Positions 9,037-17,866 of a stretch of DNA of 64,000 nt are shown here, piece by piece. The notes beneath the pieces were generated by a model. It saw nothing but the letters and a program-made list of their open reading frames with translations. It did no database searches and had not been told where the DNA came from. Source of the stretch: Asticcacaulis benevestitus DSM 16100 = ATCC BAA-896 (GTDB lineage: Bacteria; Pseudomonadota; Alphaproteobacteria; Caulobacterales; Caulobacteraceae); the NCBI RefSeq assembly GCF_000376105.1, contig NZ_AQWM01000001.1:496001-560000 (forward strand), read 5' to 3'. Every line of letters begins with the position of its first letter. Position 1 is the first letter of the stretch. The translations under genes were made by a program, and so were the position numbers.

Positions 9037-9285
9037 TTAGTCGTCAAGATCTTCTTCTTGCTCGTAAAGCTGGACGGGTGCGGCCGGCATGATGGTCGAA
9101 ATCGCGTGCTTGTAAACCAGTTGCGATTGACCGTCGCGGCGCAGAAGGACACAGAAGTTGTCAAACCAGCTCACGATGCCCTGAAGCTTGACGCCATTGA
9201 TCAGGAAGATGGTGAGGGGTGTTTTTGTTTTGCGCACACTGTTGAGAAACGTGTCTTGCAGGTTTTGTTTCTTATCGTGGGACAT
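9037..9285 (-). CDS. hfq: RNA chaperone Hfq
   Basis: An 82-residue Sm-like protein that forms hexamers and pairs small RNAs with mRNAs. Sm1 is visible as [21 protein letters not shown] and Sm2 as [10 protein letters not shown]; the N-terminus has the conserved NLQDTFLN. The acidic tail (EQEEDLDD) is short, as in alphaproteobacteria. Start chosen at 9285 because AGAAGGG precedes it with good spacing; an in-frame extension of 18 codons exists but lacks family similarity. Confidence 0.97.
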   Translation of the reverse strand: MSHDKKQNLQDTFLNSVRKTKTPLTIFLINGVKLQGIVSWFDNFCVLLRRDGQSQLVYKHAISTIMPAAPVQLYEQEEDLDD

Positions 9286-9398
9286 TGTCGGCCCTTCTCG
9301 TTTAAAATTTGAGGGGCACAATACCCCCCACACAGACAATAAGCCTCATATTTGGCAAAGAATCTCTTTGAATTCAACTGCGCTTAAGTAAATTTATT

Positions 9399-10262
9399 TT
9401 ACACACCCGCGGTGCGGCGCGCATGATCGATATAGGCTTCCCTTAGCGCACAAGCGATTGGTCCCGGTTTGCCGTCGCCGATAACGTGATCGTCGATGGC
9501 GACAATCGGCATGACCAGGCTGGTGGCGGCGGTGATAAAAACCTCAGCGGACGCCTTGGCCTCTTCCAGGGTAAAGCTTTCCTCGCGAAGTTCGAGCCCG
9601 CTTTCACGGATCAGCGGCAGCACGTTCAGGCGCGTGACGCCCGCTAATATGTTGGCGCTCAGACTGCGCGTGCGGATAACGCCTTCGGCCGAGACGATAT
9701 AGACATTGGTCGAGCCGCCCTCAGTCACACAGCCATCTTGGTCTACGAAAATGACCTCTCCGGCGCCCTGCTCTTTCGCCTTTTGTTTGGCCAGTACATT
9801 GGGCAGCAGACCAACCGTCTTGATATCGCAGCGGCCCCAGCGGATATCCGGCGCGCTGATGGCTTTGATGCCGACGGCCGCCTTCTTCTCAGCCGCGTCA
9901 CGATCGACGGGCTTGGCGGTGATGACGACCGAAGCGCGGGCATTGGCCGGAAAAACGTGGTCACGTGGCGCCACGCCACGGCTGATCTGGAGGTAGATCA
10001 TGCCTTCGCGGATGCGATTTCGCCTGACCACCTCGTTCAGCACCACCAGCAAAGAACGGCTCGGCATCGGCATGGTGATCTGCAATTCACGCAAGGAACG
10101 CTCAAGGCGGTTCATGTGGCCGTCAAGATCGGCCAGCCGGCCATCGAACACCGACCACACCTCATAGACCGCGTCGGCGAACTGGTAACCGCGATCCTCG
10201 ATGGAGACGGCGGCTTCGCTGGCGCGTTCGTAGACGCCGTTGACATAGGCTATTCTGGGCAT
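9399..10262 (-). CDS. dat: D-amino acid aminotransferase (class IV PLP fold)
   Basis: A 287-residue fold-type IV transaminase. It interconverts D-alanine and D-glutamate with 2-oxo acids, feeding peptidoglycan precursors. The opening YVNGVYERASEAAVSIEDRGYQFADAVYEV and the PLP lysine in DIKTVGLLPN (Lys148) fit D-amino acid transaminases better than branched-chain ones. The cofactor-binding TEGGSTNVYIV loop follows. Lies between ntrX and hfq on the same strand. The L-branched-chain alternative is less likely because of the DIK motif. Confidence 0.88.
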   Translation of the reverse strand: MPRIAYVNGVYERASEAAVSIEDRGYQFADAVYEVWSVFDGRLADLDGHMNRLERSLRELQITMPMPSRSLLVVLNEVVRRNRIREGMIYLQISRGVAPRDHVFPANARASVVITAKPVDRDAAEKKAAVGIKAISAPDIRWGRCDIKTVGLLPNVLAKQKAKEQGAGEVIFVDQDGCVTEGGSTNVYIVSAEGVIRTRSLSANILAGVTRLNVLPLIRESGLELREESFTLEEAKASAEVFITAATSLVMPIVAIDDHVIGDGKPGPIACALREAYIDHARRTAGV

Positions 10263-10319
10263 GACTCACTCTTGGCTGACAGATGCGTCTGAATAGCTTC
10301 TAAAACCGGCTTGCGCAAA

Positions 10320-11723
10320 CTAGATGTCGTCTTCATCGCTACGGATATGGGCCAGTCCCAGGCTCTTCAGCTTGCGGTGCAGCGCCGAGCGCTCCATGCC
10401 GATGAAGTTGGCGGTGCGCGAAATATTGCCGCCGAAACGTACGATCTGCGACGACAGATATTCGCGCTCGAACACCTCACGGGCATCGCGCAAAGGCAGG
10501 GCGATGATGCGCTCCGGACGAATAGCGCCGGCGGTCGCCGATTCCACCACTTCCGACGGCAGCATATGCGCTGTGATCGGCTCGCTCGGACTCCCGGTCG
10601 CCAGGATCAGCAGGCGTTCGATGTTGTTGCGAAGTTGGCGGACATTGCCCGGCCACTCGTGCACCTGCAAGGTGGCCATGGCGTCCTCTGACAGGATGCG
10701 CTTGGGCAGGCCTTGCGCCGCCGCGATGCGGTCGATGAAATACTGCACCAGTTCGGCGATATCGCCACGACGCTCCGACAGCCCGGGCACGCGCACGGGC
10801 ACAACATTGAGACGGTGGAACAGGTCTTCGCGGAAGCGGCCCGCCGCGATCTCGGTCGAGAGGTCTTTCGAGGTTGAGGAAATGACCCGCACATCGACCT
10901 GCACATCCTGGGCGCCGCCGACGCGCGTGAAGCGCTGCTCGACGAGCACGCGCAGAATGCGGCTCTGACTTTCCGGCGGCATGTCGGCCACTTCATCGAG
11001 AAACAGGGTGCCGCCATGGGCGCGTTCGAACACCCCGATCTTGCGCGGACGCCCGCTCTCGCCTTCTTCGCCGAACAGTTCGACATCGAGCCGTTCCGGC
11101 GTCATGCCCGCGGCCGAAATTGGCACAAATTCGCACTTGGCGCGCGGGCTGACCTCGTGGATCATGCGGGCCACCAGTTCCTTGCCGGAACCGGCTGGCC
11201 CGGAAATCATGATGCGCGAATTGGCCGGCGCCACCTTGGCTATGGTCGACCGCAACAGTTGCGCCGCCGCTGAATTGCCGATCAGTCCGTCCGGCACGAC
11301 GGCTTGGCTGCGCAGGCGCTTGTTTTCTCGGCGCAGACTGGTCAGTTCAAGCGCTCTCTGAACAACCATGATCAGGCGCTCTGTTTTGAAGGGCTTTTCG
11401 ATAAAATCAAAGGCACCCTTTTTGATGGCGGTGACGGCGGTTTCAATCGTGCCGTGACCGGAAATCATGATGGCCGGAATATCCGGATCGAGCTCGTGGA
11501 TCACGCTCAGCAGCTCGATGCCATCGAGGCCCCCGCCCTGCATCCAGATATCGAGCACGCAGAGGCTGGGCTTGCGCGCCTTTATTGCCCGCAAGGCGGC
11601 GTTGGAATCGGCCGCGGTTCGCACCGAATAGCCTTCGTCTTCCAGAATACCCGCGATCAACTCGCGGATATCCGCCTCGTCATCCACAACCAGAATATCA
11701 ACGCCAGACGATACTTTCATCAC
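10320..11723 (-). CDS. ntrX: NtrC-family response regulator NtrX
   Basis: A 467-residue regulator: receiver domain (1-120) with acidic pocket VVDDEAD, phosphorylated Asp58 (VLDIW) and Lys111; AAA+ domain with Walker A SGPAGSGKE (about 174-182) and Walker B GTLFLDEVADMP; C-terminal Fis-type helix-turn-helix ending NISRTANFIGMERSALHRKLKSLG. The GAFTGA loop that contacts sigma-54 is absent: the equivalent stretch reads GEEGESGRPRKIG. This is known for alphaproteobacterial NtrX and means it acts without sigma-54. It controls nitrogen and redox responses with NtrY, whose stop is four bases upstream. Confidence 0.95.
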   Translation of the reverse strand: MMKVSSGVDILVVDDEADIRELIAGILEDEGYSVRTAADSNAALRAIKARKPSLCVLDIWMQGGGLDGIELLSVIHELDPDIPAIMISGHGTIETAVTAIKKGAFDFIEKPFKTERLIMVVQRALELTSLRRENKRLRSQAVVPDGLIGNSAAAQLLRSTIAKVAPANSRIMISGPAGSGKELVARMIHEVSPRAKCEFVPISAAGMTPERLDVELFGEEGESGRPRKIGVFERAHGGTLFLDEVADMPPESQSRILRVLVEQRFTRVGGAQDVQVDVRVISSTSKDLSTEIAAGRFREDLFHRLNVVPVRVPGLSERRGDIAELVQYFIDRIAAAQGLPKRILSEDAMATLQVHEWPGNVRQLRNNIERLLILATGSPSEPITAHMLPSEVVESATAGAIRPERIIALPLRDAREVFEREYLSSQIVRFGGNISRTANFIGMERSALHRKLKSLGLAHIRSDEDDI

Positions 11724-11727
11724 ATCC

Positions 11728-14058
11728 TCATATATTTTGGCTCACAAGTTTCGGGCCGCTCTGACCTTCTCTTGCCGCTACCGGAATTTGCCCGATCTGC
11801 ATACGCGGCAAACGCAGGACAGCCCGCGCGCCGCTTAATTGGACCGCGTCGTTGAGGTAGAACTCACCACCGTGGTCTTCGAGAATACGCTTTACAATAG
11901 CCAGACCGAGGCCCGTGCCCTTTTCACGCGTGGTGACATAGGGCTCGGTCAATCGGTCACGATCTTTTTCCGGCAGGCCGATACCGTCGTCTTCGACCTC
12001 AATGACAAGTTCGCCATCTTTGATCAGCATTTCGACGCGCAGATGGCCAAGAATGCCATCATTCGGCTGGACTTCATCGCTGCCGCGATCACGCATCAGG
12101 CGCGAAGAAATCGCCTCGCCGCCGTTTTTGAGAACGTTACCAAGCGCCTGGCTAAGCATCCGGCCATCGCAGATCACCTTGATGTCCGGCATGGGCTCGA
12201 CAATCTCGATAGAAATATCCGGCCTCGCCACACGCTGCGCGAAGACGGCGGCGCGCACCATTTCCGGTGCGTCTTCCTCAGAGAAATTCGGCGCCGGCAT
12301 ACGGGCGAACGACGAGAACTCATCGACCATGCGGCCAATATCGCCGACCTGTCTCACAATGGTGTCGGTCAAGCGGTCGAAGATCTCGACATCCGTATTA
12401 ATCTGACCGCGGTATTTCTTGCGCAGGCGTTCGGCCGAAAGCTGGATCGGCGTCAGCGGGTTCTTGATCTCGTGCGCGATGCGACGCGCCACGTCTTTCC
12501 AGGCGGCATTACGCTGGGCCGCGATCAGGCGCGTCATGTCATCGAAGGTCAAAACCGCGCCGCCGGTCTCCAGACCGGACGCCCGCACGCGCATACGGCG
12601 GGTTTCACCCTTGCGCACCAGATCGACCTCGACCTCTTCGACGCGATGCACCGACACCTTGTCGAGAAGTTCAGTAATTTCAGGTGCTAATTCGCGTATG
12701 TTCACACCTAGCGCATCCTCGGAAGCGATGCTCAGAAAGTTGGCGGCATGACGATTGATGGCCGAAACATGCTCCAGAACATCAAGCCCAACGATGCCGG
12801 CGCTGATTTCGGACAGCACGGTTTCGATAAAGCGCCGCCGGCTTTCCGCTTCCTCACCGGCAGATTTAAGCGCCGCCTGCTGACTTTGCAGGTCGGAGGT
12901 CATGCGGTTGAACGCGCGTGACAACACAGCGATATCTTCGGATTGCTTGACCGTCATGACGCGCGCGTTGAGATCCCCACCAGCCACCTTGTCAGCGGCT
13001 TGCACAAGTCGGGCCACCGGCACAGCGATGCTTTCCGCCGCTGAGGTACCGCCCCAGATGGCACCGATCAACACCAGAAGCACGGCCTCGACATAGGCCA
13101 TGAAGAAGATGCCCTGAGCCCGGATCTTCTTGTTGGTGGTCTCGCGGTAGTCGTTGATCGCCTGGGTCGCGGTCTGGATCTTGGCGTAGATGCCCGTTGG
13201 CAGAAGTTTGATGCCATAAAGCATAGCGCCGTTATAGTTGCTGAGTGGATAGATCAGACGGATGGCGTCGGGATCGCCATAGGGGTAGGCCTTAGGGCCA
13301 GTTGAGGCCACATCCTGAATCGCTTCCGGTGGCGGCGCCATATATAGAGGCGAACCCTTGCCCTCGGCGCGTGCCAAAACCTGTCCGGTCCGGTCGATGA
13401 CATAGATGGCCGTCAGTTCTCCGCGTTGCTCTTCCAGTGCTTTTTGCAAGCCCATGGCGAAGGCCAGCCGATCGGGAAACAGCTTACGACCATTCTCGCT
13501 CTGCGCGCGTGTCTGGATATCCTTCATGGCGATGGTCGAGGCATCAATGGCGCTGGTCAGGTAAACGCCGGCGAAATCATAACCGTTCTCGACCGAGGCC
13601 TTGACCCTGTCAGAGAACCAGGTGTCGATGCCTCGATTGAGAAAGGTGAAGGACAGGGCCACGATGATGGCCGGAGTGACCGCCGCCAGCGAAAACAGGA
13701 AGACGAAGCGCAGGTGCAAACGCGCCCCGGCATCGGCGCCACGGCTGCGCGCAATCGTGATGACGCGCCGGACGACGACGAAAACCAGACCCAGCAACAG
13801 GGCCAGATTGAGAAAAACGAGGATGAGAAGATAGTCGGCGGTGTTGCCGACGGGCCCCTTGATGGTCAGGCCGGTGCCAGGCGTGGCGACGATAAGCCAG
13901 ACGATAAAGGCTGTGGTCAGCATGGACGCGCCATAACCCACCGCTAGGCCAAGCTTGCCAAGGCCAGCCGTGCGGAGCGATTTCAGGCTGCGTCGCAATT
14001 GCGGCAGCCAGCGTCGTCGTGCTGTAGCGTCTTTCAAGGGTGAACCACTGATGACCAA
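11728..14058 (-). CDS. ntrY: Sensor histidine kinase NtrY
   Basis: A 776-residue inner-membrane kinase. Three hydrophobic segments near residues 40-120 precede a periplasmic sensor region, then another helix, HAMP (IAVPVARLVQAADKVAGGD), PAS domain, the dimerisation/phosphoacceptor box ARRIAHEIKNPLTPIQ (near residue 530) and the ATPase domain with N box QALGNVLKNGGEAI, G1 EDDGIGLP and G2 KGTGLGLAIVKR. It phosphorylates NtrX, encoded four bases downstream. It follows dusB after only 75 bases; the ntrB and ntrC genes that usually stand in this gap are not there. Confidence 0.95.
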   Translation of the reverse strand: MVISGSPLKDATARRRWLPQLRRSLKSLRTAGLGKLGLAVGYGASMLTTAFIVWLIVATPGTGLTIKGPVGNTADYLLILVFLNLALLLGLVFVVVRRVITIARSRGADAGARLHLRFVFLFSLAAVTPAIIVALSFTFLNRGIDTWFSDRVKASVENGYDFAGVYLTSAIDASTIAMKDIQTRAQSENGRKLFPDRLAFAMGLQKALEEQRGELTAIYVIDRTGQVLARAEGKGSPLYMAPPPEAIQDVASTGPKAYPYGDPDAIRLIYPLSNYNGAMLYGIKLLPTGIYAKIQTATQAINDYRETTNKKIRAQGIFFMAYVEAVLLVLIGAIWGGTSAAESIAVPVARLVQAADKVAGGDLNARVMTVKQSEDIAVLSRAFNRMTSDLQSQQAALKSAGEEAESRRRFIETVLSEISAGIVGLDVLEHVSAINRHAANFLSIASEDALGVNIRELAPEITELLDKVSVHRVEEVEVDLVRKGETRRMRVRASGLETGGAVLTFDDMTRLIAAQRNAAWKDVARRIAHEIKNPLTPIQLSAERLRKKYRGQINTDVEIFDRLTDTIVRQVGDIGRMVDEFSSFARMPAPNFSEEDAPEMVRAAVFAQRVARPDISIEIVEPMPDIKVICDGRMLSQALGNVLKNGGEAISSRLMRDRGSDEVQPNDGILGHLRVEMLIKDGELVIEVEDDGIGLPEKDRDRLTEPYVTTREKGTGLGLAIVKRILEDHGGEFYLNDAVQLSGARAVLRLPRMQIGQIPVAAREGQSGPKLVSQNI

Positions 14059-14133
14059 ACTAGTGACATTTGCGCACTACTGTGTCCGAATATCAACAGG
14101 AATGTTGCATATTTCACGAGATTGTTGCCGCGG

Positions 14134-15123
14134 TCAGGGGGTCATCAAATCCCGGACGGCGGCTTCGATCTGAACCGCATTCTCCATGCGGCACACGTGC
14201 GCCTTGTCTTGACGGCGCACGTGCGGATCGGAATGATGTGTCGACGCCTCAATATAGGCGCCGAGGTGTTTCTTGAACATGCGCAGACCCAAAACGTCAC
14301 CATAAAAACGCATGGAGGCCTGCATGTGCTCAATCAGCAGATTAGCCCTTTGCGATAACTCAATGACTTGCATCGGCTTATCGTCATTTAAAGCCTGATC
14401 GAGATCACGCGCAAACCAGGGCCTTCCATAGATTCCCCGACCGATCATGACGCCATCCGCGCCGGATTGTTCCAGCGCTGCCTGGGCTGAATTGAGATCG
14501 ATAATGTCCCCGTTGACGACGACAGGCACGCTCACCGCTGCCTTGACCTCGGCCACGGCACGCCAGTTGGCCTCACCTTTGTAAAACTGTTGGCGGGTAC
14601 GGCCGTGCACGGTCAGGGCAGCAATGCCGAGCTTTTCAGCGCGCTGCGCCAGTTCGGCGGCATTGTGATTGTCGTCCCAGCCCAGCCGCATCTTGACCGT
14701 CACCGGGCGCGATGTGGCTTGCAGCGCCGCCGTCATGATCCGTTCGGCCTGATCGAGATCGCGCATCAGGGCCGAGCCACACAAAACACCGGTCACTTCC
14801 TTGGCCGGGCAGCCAAAATTGAGATCGACAATGTGGGCACCCGCCTCTTCGGCCAGGTGCGCGCCACGGGCGATATGCGCCGGATCGCGCCCGATAAGCT
14901 GGATGATCTTGAGGCCTTCATGCTCGCCCAGTTGCGCCTTGCGCACGATATCGGGGCGGCCACTTTCCATCTCCGCGCACGCCACCATCTCCGTGGCGGC
15001 ATAGGGCGCACCGAGCTTATGCGCCATATGGCGAAACGGCAGGTCGGACACGCCGGTCATGGGCGCGATCAGCACCCTGCCCTTGATATCCACATCACCA
15101 ATTTTCAAACTCTGTGCCGTCAT
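14134..15123 (-). CDS. dusB: tRNA-dihydrouridine synthase DusB (NifR3)
   Basis: A 329-residue FMN-dependent reductase that makes dihydrouridine in tRNA. The TIM barrel begins IAPMTGVSDLPFR; the catalytic cysteine is Cys105 in NFGCPAKEV; FMN-phosphate contacts are in VNGDI and GVMIGRGIYGRPW. Start taken at ATG 15123; a GTG five codons upstream is also open. Divergent from ispDF across about 60 bases, so both promoters must lie there. In relatives dusB heads the ntrBC-ntrYX operon. Confidence 0.95.
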   Translation of the reverse strand: MTAQSLKIGDVDIKGRVLIAPMTGVSDLPFRHMAHKLGAPYAATEMVACAEMESGRPDIVRKAQLGEHEGLKIIQLIGRDPAHIARGAHLAEEAGAHIVDLNFGCPAKEVTGVLCGSALMRDLDQAERIMTAALQATSRPVTVKMRLGWDDNHNAAELAQRAEKLGIAALTVHGRTRQQFYKGEANWRAVAEVKAAVSVPVVVNGDIIDLNSAQAALEQSGADGVMIGRGIYGRPWFARDLDQALNDDKPMQVIELSQRANLLIEHMQASMRFYGDVLGLRMFKKHLGAYIEASTHHSDPHVRRQDKAHVCRMENAVQIEAAVRDLMTP

Positions 15124-15184
15124 AAGGCTCACATACACACTTCAAGCCTCTTGCGCCACGCCTGTATCGCGCTAATACGGTCCC

Positions 15185-16324
15185 ATGACATTTCATGCGA
15201 TCATCGTCGCCGGCGGGTCCGGCAGCCGCTCGGGCGGCAAAAAACAGTGGATGCTGCTCGGCGGCCGCTCCGTCCTTGACTGGTCCGTCTCGGCCTTTGA
15301 AGAGGCAGGCGCAGCCGGAATCGTCATTGTCGTGCCGCCGGAAGACGTGACACAGGCCGAAATTGTCTATGGGGAGCGCGCCACAATCGCGGCCGGCGGC
15401 GCGCAACGGGCCGATTCCGTGGTCAATGGCCTTCACGCCGTAAACACCGGCAAGGACGAAGTCGTGCTGATCCATGACGCCGCGCGCCCCTTGCTTAAAG
15501 CCCATCATATCAATGTCCTGTTGAGAGAACTTGAGACAAAGCCGGCAGCGATTCTGGCGCTTGCGGTCACCGATTCGCTCAAGCGCGGGGAGAACAACCG
15601 CATTGTCGAGGCGCCGTCGCGTGAGCATCTGTGGCGCGCCCAGACTCCGCAGGCTTTTCGACTGGGTGATATCCTGCGCGCTTATGAACGTTGGCCCGCC
15701 GACCAGACGCCGACTGATGAAGCCATGGTCGCCAGCCATTCCGGCATCAATGTTACCCTGGTCGAAGGCGATATGAGCCTGCACAAACTGACCTATCCCG
15801 CTGATTTCGTCCTGCTTGAAGCTTTAATTTCCAAGGATAAGCCTTTGAAACAGATTAGAATTGGTCAGGGTTTTGATGCCCATCGCTGGGGGGGTGGTGA
15901 CAGCGTCTGGCTTTGCGGCGTCGAGATCACGCACACCCAGACCCTGATCGGGCACAGCGACGCCGATGCCGGCCTGCACGCCCTCACCGACGCTCTTCTG
16001 GGCGCCGCAGGTCTCGGTGACATCGGCGATCATTTCCCGCCGACCGATCCACAGTGGAAGGGCGCGGCCTCCGATCAGTTTCTTCGGCACGCCGCCGACC
16101 TGGTGCGCGGTGTCGGGGCCGAGATCGTCAATGTCGATGTCACGCTGATCTGCGAACGGCCGAAGATCAAGCCGCACCGCGAAGCCATGCGCGCCCGCAT
16201 CGCCGAAATTCTCAATATTACTATCGATCGCGTCAGTGTGAAGGCAACGACAACCGAGGGCATGGGCTTTACCGGCCGCGAAGAAGGCCTTGCCGCACAA
16301 GCAATTTGCGCGATCGAGCTGTAA
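15185..16324 (+). CDS. ispDF: Bifunctional MEP-pathway enzyme IspDF
   Basis: A 379-residue fusion. Residues 1-223 are IspD (MEP cytidylyltransferase): nucleotide loop IIVAGGSGSRSGGKKQW, then VLIHDAARP and a conserved W-R-A-QTPQAFR segment. Residues 224-379 are IspF (2-C-methyl-D-erythritol 2,4-cyclodiphosphate synthase): metal-binding GFDAHRW and GHSDADAGLHALTDALLGAAGLGDIG, with the C-terminal TTEGMGFTGREEG. The fusion is typical of alphaproteobacteria. The product feeds isoprenoid, quinone and undecaprenol synthesis. Confidence 0.97.
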   Translation: MTFHAIIVAGGSGSRSGGKKQWMLLGGRSVLDWSVSAFEEAGAAGIVIVVPPEDVTQAEIVYGERATIAAGGAQRADSVVNGLHAVNTGKDEVVLIHDAARPLLKAHHINVLLRELETKPAAILALAVTDSLKRGENNRIVEAPSREHLWRAQTPQAFRLGDILRAYERWPADQTPTDEAMVASHSGINVTLVEGDMSLHKLTYPADFVLLEALISKDKPLKQIRIGQGFDAHRWGGGDSVWLCGVEITHTQTLIGHSDADAGLHALTDALLGAAGLGDIGDHFPPTDPQWKGAASDQFLRHAADLVRGVGAEIVNVDVTLICERPKIKPHREAMRARIAEILNITIDRVSVKATTTEGMGFTGREEGLAAQAICAIEL

Positions 16325-16349
16325 AAACAGGGTGTTGAGGAAATTGATC

Positions 16350-16374
16350 AAACCCATTGAATTGTTATGGGTTT
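16350..16374 (+). terminator. Hairpin downstream of ispDF
   Basis: AAACCCAT (16350-16357) pairs with ATGGGTTT (16367-16374) over a 9-base loop, followed by TATTGC. The T-run is weak, so termination may be partial. It lies 26 bases after the ispDF stop and before the sodB promoter region. Confidence 0.5.
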
Positions 16375-16377
16375 TAT

Positions 16378-16392
16378 TGCGAAGCATTCTCA
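16378..16392. promoter_or_regulatory. Fur-box-like sequence upstream of sodB
   Basis: TGCGAAG-C-ATTCTCA is an imperfect 7-1-7 inverted repeat; one half is TGAGAAT on the reverse strand, the canonical Fur half site, and the other matches it at five of seven bases. It is 87 bases upstream of the sodB start. Iron-superoxide dismutase genes are commonly under iron control in Proteobacteria. Assignment rests on one good half site and the gene's function. Confidence 0.4.
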
Positions 16393-16478
16393 TGGTCGCT
16401 AGGTATTGAAAAGAGATTCCGCCCCGAATATATGACGGGGGTTCGCGTTTTTCATAACCCCCACACCGAGGTCCTCCC

Positions 16479-17090
16479 ATGCCCTTCGAATTGCCAGCCC
16501 TTCCCTACGCCACCGATGCGTTGGAACCGTACATGTCGGCCAACACCTTCAGCTTCCACCATGCGAAGCACCACAAGGCCTATGTCGACAATCTCAACAA
16601 GCTGATCGAAGGCACCGAATTCGCTGATCTGTCGCTGGTCGAGATCGTCAAGGCGTCGGAAGGCAAGAACCCCGGCGTGTTCAACAACTCCGCCCAGGTG
16701 TGGAATCACACCTTCTTCTGGCACTCGATGAAGCCGAACGGCGGCGGTGCAGCCACCGGCGCGATTGCCGCCAAGATTGACGCCGATTTCGGTTCGTTCG
16801 ACGCCTTCGTCGAGCAGTTCAAAACCGCTGGCGCCACGCAGTTCGGCTCCGGTTGGGCGTGGCTCGTGCTCGGCACCGACGGCAAGCTCAAAGTCGTCAA
16901 GACCGGCAACGCCGAAACGCCCTTCACCAAGGGTGACAAGCCGCTGCTGACCCTCGACGTCTGGGAGCACGCCTACTACCTCGACTATCAGAACCTGCGT
17001 CCGAAGTTCATCGAAACCTACCTGACCTCGCTGGTCAACTGGGACTTCGCCAACGCCAATCTGGACGCCAATCTGCACGCCGGCGTCTAA
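16479..17090 (+). CDS. sodB: Iron superoxide dismutase
   Basis: A 203-residue cytoplasmic Fe/Mn superoxide dismutase converting superoxide to peroxide and oxygen. Metal ligands are in SFHHAKHHKAYV (His27), WNHTFFW, and DVWEHAYYLDYQN (Asp and His). The Gln of TQFGSGWAW in the C-terminal half and the FFWHSM context point to the iron type. An AGGTCCTCCC stretch lies before the ATG. A strong terminator follows at 17113. Confidence 0.95.
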   Translation: MPFELPALPYATDALEPYMSANTFSFHHAKHHKAYVDNLNKLIEGTEFADLSLVEIVKASEGKNPGVFNNSAQVWNHTFFWHSMKPNGGGAATGAIAAKIDADFGSFDAFVEQFKTAGATQFGSGWAWLVLGTDGKLKVVKTGNAETPFTKGDKPLLTLDVWEHAYYLDYQNLRPKFIETYLTSLVNWDFANANLDANLHAGV

Positions 17091-17112
17091 TTTCTTCTTG
17101 TTATTTGATGGT

Positions 17113-17140
17113 AAAAGGCGATCCTGGCGGGTCGCCTTTT
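17113..17140 (+). terminator. Rho-independent terminator after sodB
   Basis: AAAAGGCGA (17113-17121) pairs perfectly with TCGCCTTTT (17132-17140) across a 10-base loop, ending in a run of five T. It separates sodB from the CinA-type gene, whose ATG follows 15 bases later. Confidence 0.9.
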
Positions 17141-17155
17141 TCTTTGATGTGAACC

Positions 17156-17653
17156 ATGACCCAGCCAAAACTCGCCGCGCACCTGATCGACCTGCTGAAA
17201 GCACAGCGTAAGACCGTCACCACGGTGGAAAGCTGCACGGGCGGACTGATTTCGGGCGCCATCACAGGCGTTTCGGGCTCATCCGAGGTGTTTGAAACCG
17301 GTTTCGTCACCTATTCCAACGCCGCCAAAACGGCTCTGGTCGGTGTACCGGAAGCGCTGTTGCAGACCTACGGCGCGGTCAGTGTCGAGGTCGCGGCGGC
17401 CATGGCGGAAGGCGCCTTGAAAACAGCCGGCGCGCACATGGGCTTAAGCGTCACCGGGATTGCCGGCCCAACCGGCGGCAGCGCGGAAAAGCCGGTCGGC
17501 ATGGTGTGCTTTGGCCTCAGCTATATCGATCCGGAAAAGCGGATCACGACCCTGACGCAGGAAATGCAGTTCGGCGCTATCGGTCGTGACCAGGTGCGCG
17601 AAGCCAGCGTCATTCATGCCTTAAGCTGGGCGATCGAGACGCTTCAGGCGTGA
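17156..17653 (+). CDS. pncC: CinA C-terminal domain protein, nicotinamide-nucleotide amidohydrolase (PncC type)
   Basis: A 165-residue stand-alone CinA C-terminal domain; such enzymes deamidate NMN to nicotinate mononucleotide in NAD recycling. Visible signatures are TVTTVESCTGGLISGAIT near residue 25, the GFVTYSNAAKTALVGV segment, and VTGIAGPTGGSAEKPVGMV. The N-terminal MoeA-like domain found in full CinA is absent. The only gene in its unit; it meets the DUF6434 gene end to end with no gap. Confidence 0.88.
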   Translation: MTQPKLAAHLIDLLKAQRKTVTTVESCTGGLISGAITGVSGSSEVFETGFVTYSNAAKTALVGVPEALLQTYGAVSVEVAAAMAEGALKTAGAHMGLSVTGIAGPTGGSAEKPVGMVCFGLSYIDPEKRITTLTQEMQFGAIGRDQVREASVIHALSWAIETLQA

Positions 17654-17866
17654 TCAGCGATTGTGGCGTTTGCGCCATTCATCGACAAGATCGCCCAGGG
17701 TCTGGGGTACGCCGCTTTTCATCCAGGCCATAAACGCCCGATCGAAGGCAAAGTCATCGCCACATTCACCAATCATGAAGCGTCGCACGTTCTGCGTCAT
17801 TTTATAGCTGGCATTCAGCGGCGTTTCGCGGGTCAGCGCTTCGCTATGCCAGTCAAATGTGCTCAT
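17654..17866 (-). CDS. DUF6434 small protein
   Basis: A 70-residue protein matching the DUF6434 pattern I recall: FDWHSEALTRETPL, then SYKMTQNVRRFM, a Cys-Gly in IGECGDDF, FDRAFMAWMKSG, and a final LGDLVDEWRKR. Such domains are often found beside or fused to SAP-like DNA-binding modules, but function is unknown. The ATG overlaps the stop of the upstream COQ10-like gene by four bases, so it is the last gene of the lipA operon. Confidence 0.7.
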   Translation of the reverse strand: MSTFDWHSEALTRETPLNASYKMTQNVRRFMIGECGDDFAFDRAFMAWMKSGVPQTLGDLVDEWRKRHNR

